A stretch of 64,000 bases of DNA from Leptodactylus fallax (taxonomy: Eukaryota > Chordata > Amphibia > Anura > Leptodactylidae), in contig CAMRHE010000028.1 of NCBI GenBank assembly GCA_947044405.1, positions 9,799,501 to 9,863,500 on the forward strand, given 5' to 3'. Positions 48,462 through 61,476 of this stretch are shown in pieces. Every line of letters begins with the position of its first letter. Positions within the stretch are counted from its first letter, which is position 1. A model generated the notes under the pieces. It was not told the DNA's origin. It was given only the letters and a program-made list of their open reading frames with translations, and did not search any database. Made by a program: the position numbers and the translations under genes.

Positions 48462-49034
48462 TCCACAGCAGCCCCTGCACACAGTATTACACAGTGTTAT
48501 GGCCCGCAGCGGCCCCTGCACACTGTATTATGCCTCTCAGCAGCCCGTGCACACGGTATTATGCTCCATAGTGGCCCCTGCTCACGGTATTATGCCCCGC
48601 ATTGGCCACTGCACACGGTATTATGTTCCGCAGCAACTCCTGCACACAGTTTTATGCCCCATATTGGCCCCTGCACTGGTATTATGCTCCATAGTGGCCC
48701 CTGCACTTGTATTATGCTCTATAGTGGCCCCAGCACACGGTATTATGCTCCATAGTGGCCCCTGCACTGGTATTATGCTCCAGAGTGGTCCCTGCACAGG
48801 GTATTATGCTCCAGAGTGGCCCCTGCACTGGTATTATCCTCCATAGTGGCCCTTGCACTGGTATTATGCTCCAAAGTGGCACCTGCACTTGTATTATGCT
48901 CTATAGTGGCCCCTGCACTCGGTATTATGCTCTATAGTGGCCCCTGCACTTGTATTATGCTCCAGAGTGGCCCCTGCACAGGGTATTATGCTCTACAGTG
49001 GTCCCTGCACAGGGTATTATGCCCCATAGTGGCC
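48462..49034. repeat. minisatellite, 30 bp unit, about 19 copies, inside hAT element 7
   Basis: The unit reads GGTATTATGCTCCATAGTGG plus CCCCTGCAC, the reverse complement of the unit at 21051-21334. Confidence 0.93.
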
Positions 49035-49044
49035 GACCCATGAA

Positions 49045-49291
49045 CTATTATTATACTCTGGGGTCTTTTCAGACCCCAGAGTATAATGATTAGAGACCCA
49101 GGGGAGAATACAAACATAAAAATCAGAGTTACTTACCTATCCTGGACACCGGTGCACTCCTTGCAGCTTTCGGCCCTGTTTAATTGCGCACACACGTCAG
49201 GTGAGTAACACTGTTTTTATGTTCCCTCACCAACCCTAGGCCTCCGATTATTATACTCCGGGGTCTGAATAGACCCCGGAGTATAATAATA
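49045..49291. repeat. two TATTATACTC hairpins flanking a splice-donor palindrome
   Basis: Hairpins at 49045-49089 and 49247-49290 have arms TATTATACTCTGGGGTCT and its complement (C instead of T in the second). Between them ACTTACCTAT (49131-49140) and CAGGTGAGTAA (49198-49208) point outward. Confidence 0.88.
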
Positions 49292-49647
49292 GTAGTATTT
49301 GCGGCCCGCGGCCCAACTTACCGATGCCCGCGGCCGCTCACAGCGGCATCCGCTTCCCCTTTCTGCGGCCCATAGCAGAAGGGGAAGCGGAGGCGGCCAC
49401 GAGCAGACGCGGGGTAGGTAAATAAATAGGCCCTGACCTGCCGGGGATACTCCAACAGGTTACGGCCTATTTATAGAGATAAAAAAAAAGCTATACTCAC
49501 CTGCGATGCCTTGATGCAGCCGCCGCCTCCTCCTCTTCTTGTCCGCGACGTCTGTGTCTCAGCGTAGGCGGCGCGATGACATCATTGTATCGCCGCCTGC
49601 GCTGAGATGCGACGTCTTGTAAACCAGCCCAGGACAGGCCGCGCTCA

Positions 49648-49683
<36 letters not shown>

Positions 49684-49776
49684 CGGCCTGTCCTGGGCTG
49701 GTTTACATTAAATAGTAAAATGCCTCCCCCCGGCCGCCTCACCTCGCCTCATTAGCGGTGCGCACCTGGCTATATG

Positions 49777-50164
49777 TATTTTGATAAAAGAAAACCTAGG
49801 AATATTTTTCAGAAAAATGTTTCTGGAAATGGATTAAGGTCTGGGCATAACAGTCCACAGCAAGGCGAGCCCTCTGATTGTATAACTTATAATGCAAAAG
49901 AGAATATTCATTAATATGCACCACAATTAACTTAACCAATTGTCAGGATCATAATTGAGGAACTCTTTGTTTTGCCAGTACTAGTCTCTTAGTAAGATGG
50001 TGTTTTGTGTGTTTCTTGTCTGTGGCCATCTTGGTTCCTGCCTGTTGATTATTTGAACTGCTGCACCTCATAACTCAGTGCCTGAGTATTGTGTTGAAGC
50101 TAGCTTCTATTAGTCCTTGAGTCGGGATCGATTGATATTAATCGGTTCTATATGACTGTTGCGC
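49777..50164. other. gene-free sequence, possible LTR-like fragment
   Basis: T-rich text with CTGTGG, CCTGCC and TTGATT words looks similar in style to the solo LTR at 15973. Borders are not definable, and the 27-bp array begins directly afterwards. Confidence 0.25.
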
Positions 50165-51080
50165 TGCAAGGTTCCAGCTACTACCACTGCACTGCAAGCC
50201 CCAGCTACCACTGCTGCACTGCAAGTCCCAGCTACCACCGCTGCACTGCAAGCCCCAGCTACCACCGCTGCACTGCAAGTCCCAGCTACCACCGCTGCAC
50301 TGCAAGCCCCATCTACCACCGCTGCACTGCAAGCCCCAGCTACCACTGCTGCACTGCAAGCCCCAGCTACCACCGTTGCACTGCAAGTCCCAGCTACCAC
50401 CGTTGCACTGCAATCCCCAGCTACCACCGCTGCACTGCAAGTCCCAGCTACCACCGTTGCACTGCAATCCCCAGCTACCACCGCTGCACTGCAAGTCCCA
50501 GCTACCACCGCTGCACTGTAATCCCCAGCTACCACCGTTGCACTGCAATCCCCAGCTACCACCGCTGCACTACAAGTCCCAGCTACCACCGTTGCACTGC
50601 AATCCCCAGCTACCACCGCTGCACTGCAAGCCCCAGCTACCACCGCTGCACTGTAATCCCCAGCTACCACCGCTGCACTGTAATCCCCAGCTACCACCGC
50701 TGCACTGCAAGTCCAAGCTACCACCGTTGCACTGCAATCCCCAGCTACCACCGCTGCACTGCAAGTCCCAGCTACTACAGCTGCACTGCAAGTCCCAGCT
50801 ACCACCGCTGCACTGCAAGTCCCAGCTACCACCGCTGCACTGCAAGTCCCAGCTACCACCGCTGCACTGCAAGTCCCAGCTACCACCGCTGCACTGCAAG
50901 TCCCAGCTACTACCGCTGCACTGCAAGTCCCAGCTACTACCGCTGCACTGCAAGTCCCAGCTACTACCGCTGCACTGCAAGTCCCAGCTACTACCGCTGC
51001 ACTGCAAGTCCCAGCTACCACCGCTGCACTGCAAGTCCCAGCTACTACCGCTGTATCGCAAGGTTTCAGCTACTACCCAT
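50165..51080. repeat. minisatellite, 27 bp unit, about 34 copies
   Basis: The unit contains CCAGCTACCACCGCTGCACT and GCAAGTC. Because 27 is divisible by three and the unit lacks stops in most frames, long frames are open on both strands (9-residue repeats such as VAGTCSAAV or QVPATTAAL). Nothing favours one frame, so I do not call a protein. Variants CCGTTG, CAATCCC and CTACTACC are patchily distributed, showing local homogenisation. Confidence 0.95.
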
Positions 51081-52813
51081 TGCACTAAGACCCCAGCCTT
51101 TGGTCTCCTGAAGCCCGGTAAGAGAGTCTTGTATAAAATGGTGTGGACAAAATTGCCACATTAGTATTTATGGAGTCTAGATGCACAGAACCATCAGCAG
51201 ATGTATTTGGGTCAGAGGTATTGGTGAACAAGTTGGTCCCTCGGTACCCTTTTCTGCACCAGCATGACTCTTAGATTTTCAGATAGTCAAGAAATACCGT
51301 TACCCTTTTTGGGGCTGGTCCTCCAATGAAATACCAATGTGGGGATGAGCTTTAGGATCCTTAAAGGTAAGTGATCAGTTACCTAAGGACCAAGGTGTTC
51401 AACAATACCTCTGAAAAATGCATCCACTATTGCATCTGTATAAAGAGATTCTACGGAAATTGTGTCTGCACAGTTTTACTGGCAAATTGGTTAGGCAAAG
51501 CTTACTGCATATTAATAAAAGTTACCGTATGTTTTATCATTTGCATGATAAGTTGAAAGCCCATTGAAGTCCAACGGGCCATATGCATATGATTCTTTTC
51601 TTTTGCAACCCCATTCATGAAAAAACTTACAGCATGTCCTATTTTGGTCCAATTTCTCAGACTGCATCCTTTCATTATTATCTTCTGCAGTTCCTGGAGG
51701 CCCATTGAAATCAATGGCAGCACATACATGGCTGAATTTCCAGAGAAGGATGAATTTTGTAGCCACTCTGTTCTGACTCCCTCCAGCCCACACTATTAAT
51801 TCAGACTAAGTGACAACTCCTTTAGTGATGGGATATCCCTGGGATTTGCCATCACTGTGTGAAGGTCTTATTGCTAGGACCCCAACAGGTCATTAGAATG
51901 ATGGAATTGTGAAGCCGAAAGCTCAAATGTATCACCTATCCTGTGAATAGGTGAGAAATGTGGACTGTGGGAATACCCCTTTAAGAATTACATAGAACAA
52001 GTCAAGGACACTAAAAAATAAAATTAGAAGAAAAAAAAAATAATCAGCTAAAATGTTCACTATAAACATCCATTTTTTATCATGCCCAAAAGGGATAAAT
52101 AATGCAACCATTTACATCCTAATGGAATGTACATAATTGGATGTAATCTGGAGCGGTGTATTTTATTTCAGGCTTTCCATTTGTTATGGAGCAGGTAAAG
52201 AGGACAATAACCACTGATACAAGCTATTTCACTGTATATTATATTACACTGATTCCATTTGTTTTTCTTTTATGTTACCTTATAATGAGCAGAATCTCTC
52301 AAATATTGTGCACCAATAACATATATTAACTAATAATTCACTTTTAGATGTAACAGGAAAGAGCAGGTGTGTGCCTGAAGCAAGTTTCTGAGTAGATGGT
52401 TGAAAAATGTGATTAAACTTGGTGCATTTCCTCTGGTGTTATATCAGTAGCAAATGTTTGCAATCTAGGTTATTTATTAATATGCAGCACATGAGCACTA
52501 ATGCAATTTTGTTTTTCAATTTTTACAAAGAAATGAAAATGAGAAAACAATTCAGCCATACCTTTGTGGGTAAAATTTCAACTGATAGACAGATAAGGAT
52601 GTTGAATCGTCTTAGAAATGTTTTTACCTTCATGCTGTATTGGGAGGTAGAGGTTTTATTACACTATAAAATGTATATACTGCTAGTGAAACAGCAAAGG
52701 CTAAATACAGTGTTATGTGCTACAGCTGTGGTGCCAACCAGGGAGTCGCTCAGAATTGGGTTTCAAAGTTAGATGCATGGCAGAGTCTACGATTGCTGTT
52801 CTCAGAGGTTTCA
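51081..52813. other. gene-free sequence with a diverged repeat end near 51975
   Basis: TACCCCTTTAA at 51966-51976 looks like a T2-type right end whose left partner is not clear. No coding exon was seen. Confidence 0.35.
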
Positions 52814-53171
52814 CATAAGTTAGAATTGTTTTACTCAGAGCCGTGGCCAAGGCTAGAATTGTTTTACTCAGAGGCGTGCCCAAGGCTAGAATTGTTTTAC
52901 TCAGAGGCGTGGCCAAGGCTAGAATTGTCTTACTCAGAGGCGTGGCCAAGGCTAGAATTGTCTTACTCAGAGGCGTGCCCAAGGCTAGAATTGTCTTACT
53001 CAGAGGCGTGGCCAAGGCTAGAATTGTCTTACTCAGAGGCGTGGCCAAGGCTAGAATTGTTTTACTCAGAGGCGTGGCCAAGGCTAGAATTGTTTTACTC
53101 AGAGGGGTGGCCAAGGCTAGAATTGTTTTACTCAGAGCCGTGGCCACCAAGGCTAGAATTGTTTTACTCAG
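52814..53171. repeat. minisatellite, 33 bp unit, about 10-11 copies
   Basis: The unit contains CAGAGGCGTGGCCAAGGCTA and GAATTGTTTTACT. The period is a multiple of three, so 11-residue repeats can be read on both strands without evidence of translation. One unit has a 3-bp insertion (CCACCAAGG). Confidence 0.94.
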
Positions 53172-54549
53172 CAAATTGTACTGAGTGAGAATGATACATT
53201 TTCTCTAAAGCACTGCTGGTCCTGAGACAAAGGTTGAAAGATGGGGCAAAAATAGGGAATAAGAAAGAAATAGTCATTGATCTTAAGAAAAAAAAATGTA
53301 ATCGGGATTTATTTACTTATGACCATTCCCTACACAAACATCTGACATATACAGTGTATAGCAGTGCTCTTACTTTTTTAGTATTCAATGGCATACATAA
53401 ATTAGAGTCTGTCTTATATCAAAAATGAAACAGTGTTACCCCCTTTAGAGTACCAGGATTTGCCACCAAGGACAAATGCCCTAGTTTTTCCCATAAGGAC
53501 CCTTGCCATAACCCTTGGGACAACTTTCCTCCCCTTTCTTTTCTAAGACTATATCATTCTGGATTGAATTCTTTTTCTTCCCCTTGTACTCCTCTTTACC
53601 TACCTCTTCCCTGTGACTCTTCACTACTTTCCCAGGACACATACTGTACTAGTCTGCAATCTTCCAGCAAAAGTTAACAGAATTTATGGTAATCCTTGGG
53701 TATTAGAGGTAGATAATTTTTTGAGCCCATGATAGTCTTTTTGCCTGTTGTCCTGATTATTTCCTCAGCCCAATGGGCCATATGTGCCAGTTTTGTGGTG
53801 ATCTGACCCCATTGTGGTGAGCTTTACCGTTAGTTTCTGTAACAGATGGCAGTTACCTCAGTTTGGGACACTAAACCCCAGCTGTAAAACTGCATGCTGG
53901 CAATTTAATGGTGCCAAACCAGATGATAGGTTCCCTTCAATCATTTCCAGAAGCTTTACCTGTGTATATGTTTCATTTCTCTCCTCACTCTTTCCCCCCA
54001 TCAATTTCCATAGACTTCTACTGTAAGCTGTAATGTGACATCTTTGTGAACGTCAGTCTCATCTTGCTCTAGCAAATTGAAAATAAGTCAGTTTAGCAAG
54101 GCAAAGGAAGAAGGAAAAAAAGTCATAAAAGTGGAGAAAGAAGCATATTTCTCTGATTAGAAACATAACAAAGTTTCTTATATTTGCTTACATTATTGAT
54201 TTATGCAAAGTTTGTTGAATAGTTATTGACCATTTTATCTCATAGGGCCTGTTCACACATGAGAAAGTGAAGAACAATTTGAGGTGGCCTTAGATTTCTT
54301 TACACTTTCCTGCCATGTGCATCTCATGGTGAAAAGATGAAGTAGAGCTCATTGTGATGTTGAGTAACACAATTTTTTTTCTTTTTTTATTTATTTTTTT
54401 TATTTTAAGGCTGGGGGCCCCACATAGCATAAACACCATGGCGTTTTACAGTACCTGCAAAGTGGATGAGATTCTAGCTAAACCCATCCGCTCATTGCAG
54501 AAAAATATCCGCAGTGGAAATACTGTGATTTCGAAAACTGTCACGTTTT
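53172..54549. other. gene-free sequence, nothing recognised
   Basis: No exon, RNA gene or bounded element was found. T-rich runs lie near 54370-54405. Confidence 0.35.
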
Positions 54550-54705
54550 TGTAAAACGCAGCATGTCAGTTATACCTACGGAAATGCTGGTGGTTTCCGT
54601 ATTGGTATAATTAAAGCAGAAAGTTTGTGTGAAAAGCGCTGTGGGAAAAACCACGATGCGTTTCCGCAGTGCTTTTTGGCTGCAGTTCACTATGTGGGGT
54701 CTTAG
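54550..54705. repeat. dispersed repeat, third copy
   Basis: Homologous to 15600-15735 and 29170-29345 (shared GCGCTGTGGGAAAAACC and TGCGTTTCCG). Confidence 0.5.
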
Positions 54706-55319
54706 CCTAAAGGTGGTTTTCTTGTGTCGATCATCTCTGGCTATCTCAAGCCAAAATCCAAGAGGAAAGTAAAGAACACATTGCAACATACGCCATTAAT
54801 TTTTGCTCCATATACTTTAGCTTCTAATTTGTGATTTATTTTACAATAGTATTTGAAGGCTCAAATGTAGCAGAAAATTAAATTTTTATGTAACTGTTTT
54901 TCTGCATTGTCCTTGCAGTTATGATAATACATCAACCTTATCTAACATGTAAAATATAAATATATGATGATATCATCCTGTTGTGTAATGTTGCACTTGG
55001 CTCTGCTGCATATGAATGACCATGCAGAAGTTCTGTCAAATCAACCATAGGTTTTAACATATTTTTTTTTTATTACGCAGGTACGTTGTACTATCTGTTA
55101 AATTTTGCTTGGCCTTAGATAACATAGGATGACATCAATTTGCTTTACTGGTAGTTCGGATCAATATTTCTTGCAGGGATGATAACATTATTGCAATTGC
55201 TTCCATTAACATTTCATTATGGTGGGTAACATGGCTGTACCCAGGCTCTTATATACATTCAAATAGCTTTCCTTTTGGAAATATGGTTTGTTAATAGTCT
55301 TCAGTCTGCCATCCCAATA
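54706..55319. other. gene-free sequence, nothing recognised
   Basis: AT-rich flank of Tc1 element C. Confidence 0.35.
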
Positions 55320-55321
55320 TA

Positions 55322-56888
55322 CAGTCATGGCCAAAAGTTTTGAGAATGATACAAATATTAATTTTTACAAAGTCTACTGCTTCAGTTTTTCTAATGGCAA
55401 TTTGCATATACTCCAGAATGTTATAAAGAGTGATCAGCTTAACAGCAATTACTTGCAAAGTCAATATTTGCCTAGAAAATGAACTTTATCCCCCAAAACA
55501 CATTTCAACATCATTGCAGCCCTGCCTTAAAAGGACCACCTAACATCGTTTCAGTGATTGCTCCATTAACACAGGTGTGGGTGTTGATGAGGACAGGGCT
55601 GGAGATCAATCTGTCATGATTAAGTAAGAATGACACCACTGGACACTTTAAAAGGAGGCTGGTGCTTGCCATCATTGTTTCTCTTCTGTTAACCATGGTT
55701 ATCTCTAAAGAAACACGTGCAGTCATCATTGCACTGCACAAAAATGGCCTAACTGGGAAGAGTATTGCAGCTAGAAAGATTGCACCTCAGTCAAAAATCT
55801 ATCGCATCATCAAGAACTTCAAGGAGAGAGGTTCCATTGGTGCCAAAAAGGCTCCAGGGCGCCCAAGAAAGACCAGCAAGCAGCAGGACCGTCTCTTAAA
55901 AGTGTTTCAGCTGCGGTATCGGGCTACCAGCAGTGCAGAGCTTGCTGAGGAATGGCAGCAGGCAGGTGTGAGTGCATTTGCACGCACTGTGAGGCGGAGA
56001 CTCTTGGAGCAAGGCCTGGTCTCAAGGAGGGCAGCAAAGAAGCCACTTCTCTCCAGAAAAAACATCAGGGACAGACTGATATTCTGCAAAAGGTACAGGG
56101 AGTGGACTGCTGAGGACTGGGGTAAAGTCATTTTCTCTGATGAATCCCCTTTTCGATTGTTTGGAACATCTGGAAAACAGCTTATTCGGAGAAGAAGAGG
56201 TGAGCGCTACCACCAGTCTTGTCTCATGCCAACTGTAAAGCATCCTGAAACCATTCATGTGTGGGGTTGCTTCTCAGCCAAGGGAATCGGCTCTCTCACA
56301 GTCTTGCCTAAAAACACAGCCATAAATTAAGAATGGTACCAGAATGTCCTCCAAGAGCAACTTCTCCCAACCGTCCAAGAGCAGTTTGGCGCTCAACAAT
56401 GCCTTTTCCAGCATGATGGAGCACCTTGCCATAAAGCAAAGGTGATAACTAAATGGCTCAGGGAACAAAACATAGAGATTTTGGGTCCATGGCCTGGAAA
56501 CTCCCCAGATCTTAATCCCATTGAGAACTTGTGGTCAATCATCAAGAGACGGGTGGACAAACAAAAACCAACAAATTCAGACAAAATTAAAGCATTGATT
56601 CTGCAAGAATGGACTGCTATCAGTCAGGATTTGGTCCAGAAGTTGATTGAGAGCATGCCAGGGAGAATTGCAGAGGTCCTGAAGAAGAAGGGTCAACACT
56701 GCAAATATTGACTTGCTGCATTAACTCATTCTAACTGTCAATATAAGCTTCTGTTACTCATAATATGAATGCAATTCTATTTCTGTATGTGATAAAAACA
56801 TCTGACAAACACACATAAAAACCAGAGGGCAGCAGATCATGTGAAAATATAATATTTGTGTCATTCTCAAAACTTTTGGCCATGACTG
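55322..56888 (+). mobile_element. Tc1/mariner element C (DD35E type), 1567 bp, full length
   Basis: The ends are CAGTCATGGCCAAAAGTTTT and its reverse complement, flanked by TA (55320-55321 and 56889-56890). The copy is complete and near-identical to element B. Its transposase is spoiled by one stop codon. The spacing between the last two catalytic residues is 35, not the 34 of elements A, D and E, which fits a separate Tc1 branch; the DD35E Traveler group is a candidate. Confidence 0.96.
55695..56711 (+). pseudogene. Tc1 DD35E transposase with one premature stop (element C)
   Basis: The start is the ATG at 55695 in context AACCATGG; a longer in-frame Met at 55662 lies in the presumed leader. 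The frame runs 338 codons to the TGA at 56709-56711 and is interrupted only by TAA at 56328-56330 (codon 212, where element B has lysine AAA). N-terminal helix-turn-helix regions occupy about residues 5-110 with an AT-hook-like GRPRKT at 55-60. D149 (FSDES), D241 (FQHDG) and E277 (NPIENLW) are all present, the last two after the stop. Nothing else is broken, so the inactivation is very young. Confidence 0.95.
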
Positions 56889-56890
56889 TA

Positions 56891-57756
56891 TATATATCTA
56901 CAGTATATACGATGCTGACATTAACCAGGAGTGAAAAGATATAGGATAAAAGAAACTTATTGCCAAAAAAATAGAACAAAAAAAGGGAAAACTGATCAAA
57001 AATGATGAGAGTGAGAAAGTTTGCACCAAATATTCTGAAAGACAAATTTAAGTAAATCCATCTAGGACATAAATGAAAAATGCAATAGCTTGGTCTGGAG
57101 AAGACGCATTGCATATTTCAACAACAATATTCCTTCATACTAAGTCAGTCGTGTCAGTCGCTGGTGTAAAATGTCGGAAATTGGTTCTGTGTTTACTGGC
57201 TCATGAGAAAAAATGGGAATTTATTTCTAATTTTTCAAAATTTTCTATTTTTAAAGCACATTTTTTTTTACAAATGAGAAACCTAAAGATGGTGATTTAG
57301 TGATAAATAGACACTATTAACTCCATGTGGACCAAGACATAGACAGAAGTATCAACTTTTTCTGTTTTGCCCTTATTCCAGCACTGACGGTGAACTTCAT
57401 TCAGCAAAGTTTAAATCGACACTTAAGTTAGATAAACAGGTGCAGCAAGTTATTAGATTCAAGTTAACCTTTCCTACTGTACATATGACTTGTCATAAAT
57501 GTAATTTTAAAATATTTATATAGTTTTTTTGATAGAAAAAGTTGTTCTTAAGGTGCCATTTTAAAGCATATGTAACTTTTAAACTATTACTACCTGGCAG
57601 GAGCAGATTGGGAAGTTAAAGTGGTCCTGGAAAAAATCTAAAAGTGACCCATATTATTGGTGAGTTCAATTGGCATAAGACAGAGCCAACATAAATAGGC
57701 ATGTAAGTGGGTGATGTGGGTAAGCCGCATGGGCTACTCCTGTAAGACGAAGAGAG
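56891..57756. other. gene-free sequence, nothing recognised
   Basis: AT-rich DNA between two mobile elements. Confidence 0.35.
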
Positions 57757-57764
57757 GCTGTAAC

Positions 57765-58270
<506 letters not shown>

Positions 58271-58278
58271 ACTGTAAC

Positions 58279-58906
58279 CATTACTGAGAGACTGAAGCCT
58301 ATTATTGTAACAATTAAGCTTACTTACTGTCCGTTGCTCTCACCCATGATAGAATGACAGCAGCAGACTTTCAAGGCAACAGAGTAACAGTTGCAGGCTA
58401 TGCTTCCCTCTTTCCCATCTGCATCTGTTCCTTTTCACTCCAATATAAAAAAAAAACAAAAAAAAAAAAAAAACATGATGGAAGCTTTCTTTTGTTTCAT
58501 AAATTCTTTGTTTAATTTTACATTGAAAAAGGAAAAAATACTAACAATCAGAAGTCAAACAAAATTAAACTCAGGGCGCAGAAACCAGTAATACACAACA
58601 GTAAGATGACAAGCTTTAGTAAATAGAAGCAACCAGTCCAGAGTACATAATAACAGATAGGTCATCTCATAGTTGCCAAGGTGACTGGAGCAGGTAAAAA
58701 ACAATGTTTCTGGACTGGGGGAGGGGTGATCAGGGAAGGGTGGGTGGAGGATCTCAAGAGGGAAAGAGTCAGATGGAAATCAGAGTAGGAGAAGGATGGA
58801 ATAATTACTAGGGGAGGAAAATGGATGGGATAACTCTCTGCTGTCCACCAAGCGCCCCTCAAGGCCTCATGACGTCTGGATACTCCTGCGTGCCCTGAGG
58901 AAGCTT
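58279..58906. other. gene-free sequence, nothing recognised
   Basis: It contains an A-rich run at 58447-58474. No element borders were seen. Confidence 0.35.
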
Positions 58907-59065
58907 TCTACTATCCTCAGTCTTCTATATTGTCTCTTCTATCTTCTATTTTCTTTCTTCTATATTTTGTCATTGATCATCTCTTCCAACTTCTTTCTTC
59001 TATCAATTCTTTTATTTTCAATCTTCTCTCTTCTTTCTTCTATCTTCTGTCTTCTTACCTTCTCT

Positions 59066-59118
<53 letters not shown>

Positions 59119-59290
59119 TATGTCTTCAGTCTTGTCTTCTATCTTCTGCCTTCTCTCTTCTGTTTTCTATATTGTCTTCTCTCTTCTATGACCTGTAGTC
59201 TGTCGTCTATCGTCTACCTTATGCCTTCTATCTTTTATGCTTTATTTTCTGTCTTCAACCTACTTTCTTTTATCATACTGTATTTTCTAG
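58907..59290. repeat. degenerate TCTTCTAT-type pyrimidine repeat with (TA)n inside
   Basis: Many imperfect TCTTCTAT and CTTCTGTC words give a polypyrimidine strand, with a (TA)n run at 59071-59116. Confidence 0.8.
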
Positions 59291-59317
59291 CAGAAGAAAA
59301 AGTCCATCCTGCAGTAA

Positions 59318-59643
59318 GAAAGTGAGCGAATGCGTATGGATGGTTCCCTGTCTGCATCAGTCACTGTATCACTGTTACAGTCAATTGCTCTCATCCTATG
59401 ACTGTTGAGAGCCATGAACCATAACCATGCCCAGACTGCCCATAGACTATATATGTCCAGGCAGTCCATGCTTAACCCTGTAAGGATGTATTCCCAGGAG
59501 GGGTGAGGCAAGGTGAGTATAACTATCGGCTTTGTTTACTCCCCTCCTCTGGGCTTCCACTATAATAGTATAATAATAATAGTACTTCTGATTTGTGCTG
59601 AGCATAGTCATCGAAACAAATCTTGTGAGGTTCGTCCATCTCT
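59318..59643. mobile_element. decayed relative of hAT elements 5 and 8
   Basis: The right end GTTCGTCCATCTCTA matches the TAGAGATG terminus family in reverse complement. The left end AAGTGAGCGAATGCG is a weaker match. A splice-donor word AAGGTGAGTATAAC lies at 59510-59523, and a degenerate TATTATACTC hairpin at 59560-59585. No clean target duplication was found. Confidence 0.45.
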
Positions 59644-61380
59644 ACTGCATGAGGGCTGGAAGTGCTGTGTCCCACTAACAGGTCAGAGTGGGCTGCCATC
59701 TCTAAGGTCACTGGGCATAGAGTGTGAAGTGTTATCATGGTTTATATGTGATGCACGTCTTCAATGTGAAGAGTGGTTGAAATTACAGGACACTAACACA
59801 TCAGTGAGCTGACTCCTTATTGGCTCACAGGCCAAGCTCACTGGACTTTCCTGATAAGAGCCTGAGATCCTGACTGAACACTTGACAGAGGATCTTAAGA
59901 AAAAAATATCATAATAAACAATATTTATACATGGGGTTCGAACAGACGGCCCAATGTGTGATTAGTAGCATTGCCCTGGGAATCTTCCCAGTAAAGTATA
60001 TGGTCAGTCTACCCCTACATTGTGGCATTTCTGGACTCAAAGTAGTCTTAATGGAGTTACATGTAGAAGGACACAGACAGACGATTAAATAAGCCCTCCA
60101 GCAAAAACACTATTTTCCATCCCTACGCTCTCCTGGATCCTTTCATGTATTCTACCCTCATATCCCTCTAATCCAGCTTCTCCTCAGCTCAGAAGGATTC
60201 AGATAGAAAGGAATAATTAAGATCATACTGGATGAATGTTATACAGTATATTGAGGGAATAGATACATTCTTCTGACTGGTCTACAGCACGGGTGACCGA
60301 ATTGTAGATTAGAATCTATCGGTAGCCCGCACCACAAGAGGTAATACAGCTTGATGTTTGACCACAGGCTGTTGACTTACTAGCTTCAAAAGTGGGGTAA
60401 TAATGTATATCCTTACAGGTTTATGATTCAGTATGTAACACTTGTCTAGAAAACTGCTAAGTGGTGTATCATATAGGGCCACGTGAATTTTGATCAGTGC
60501 TCTAAACTGGTGTAAATCTTACACAAACACTCAAGGGTACGACTACATTAAAATATATATAGGAATGGTAATCACACTACAGACCTTTATACTGGCCATG
60601 CTCGTTGACCTGACAGCTATCTCTCTAGACCCCTGTATATACATGCATGCTTGGCTCAGCTGAACAAGCATGTGTTCTGACTGCAGAAAGGGGAGACACT
60701 TTCTTAGAACAAAAGGATTGGACATGTTGAACTTTGACTTCCTAATCCTTCTTAACACCTGACATCTACCATTGTGGGAGAGTTGGGATACCCCCTTACA
60801 CATTAGTTGGTTGGCTAATCCCACCAAATTGGCCAGTTCAGCCAATATTAATCTAATGTGTATGGTCATCAGCTTTAGAGAGGAGGAAATTCACTATCAT
60901 GAGGAATGGATGAAGTAAACAACTGTAAAAAAACGTATTAAAAGTAAAATGTCACAAAATGAAGCAGTGTGAAAGATCTACCATATCTAAGCAGCAATAT
61001 TTACTGCATGTCCTACATGGGTGCATAAAAGATTTCAACAAGGTAATTTGTCTCCATGAATACTTTCAAAAGCTCTCTTACAGCCTTGACTGCAAATAAT
61101 GGGTTCATGCAAAATCTACTTTAAAAAGTTAGCTTACACTAAATGCATTCCGATTTCTGCTCTTACAAGTCACCTCTTGCTTTGTTTACAACAATATATT
61201 AATAAAGTAACTATCACATACTTAGACCCATTGTGTGCGGAGACATACACTTAGAATTCAATGACTTATCCAGCTGTCTTTGTCAGTACATTTTACATTA
61301 TACACAGAAGTTTTGTTTTTTTAGCACACATTTCAGATTATCATATACTGTATCCAGGAAGGCATGACAATATAGTTCAC
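59644..61380. other. gene-free sequence, nothing recognised
   Basis: No exon, RNA gene or element boundary was recognised. Confidence 0.35.
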
Positions 61381-61476
61381 TTAAAGGGATTTTCTGGGCA
61401 AAAAATAATAATTTTTCAAAAAAGGTTAGTGCTATTAATAGGTTGATAAGTGCACCCAAATACCTACAGTGGGGAA

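Larger units (their letters stand above)
47297..49768. mobile_element. non-autonomous hAT element 7, 2472 bp
   Basis: The perfect 8-bp duplication GCTATATG (47289-47296 and 49769-49776) flanks CAGTGGTGAACCTAG on the left and, in reverse complement, CAGGTGCGCACCGCTAATG on the right. The terminal match is short, so the border call rests mainly on the duplication. Read from the right, the inside repeats hAT element 2 in order: GTAAACCAGCCCAGGACAGG, a CRE-like palindrome (49558-49605), splice-donor palindromes, two TATTATACTC hairpins and the 30-bp minisatellite. The left part is an inverted match to hAT element 6. It is non-coding and mosaic. Confidence 0.85.

Noticed and set aside
50110..51164. 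Open frames up to 319 codons on both strands
   Set aside because: The 27-bp repeat period keeps almost every frame open. There is no codon preference or domain.
52713..53188. Opposed frames of 113-157 codons
   Set aside because: They follow from the 33-bp repeat period.
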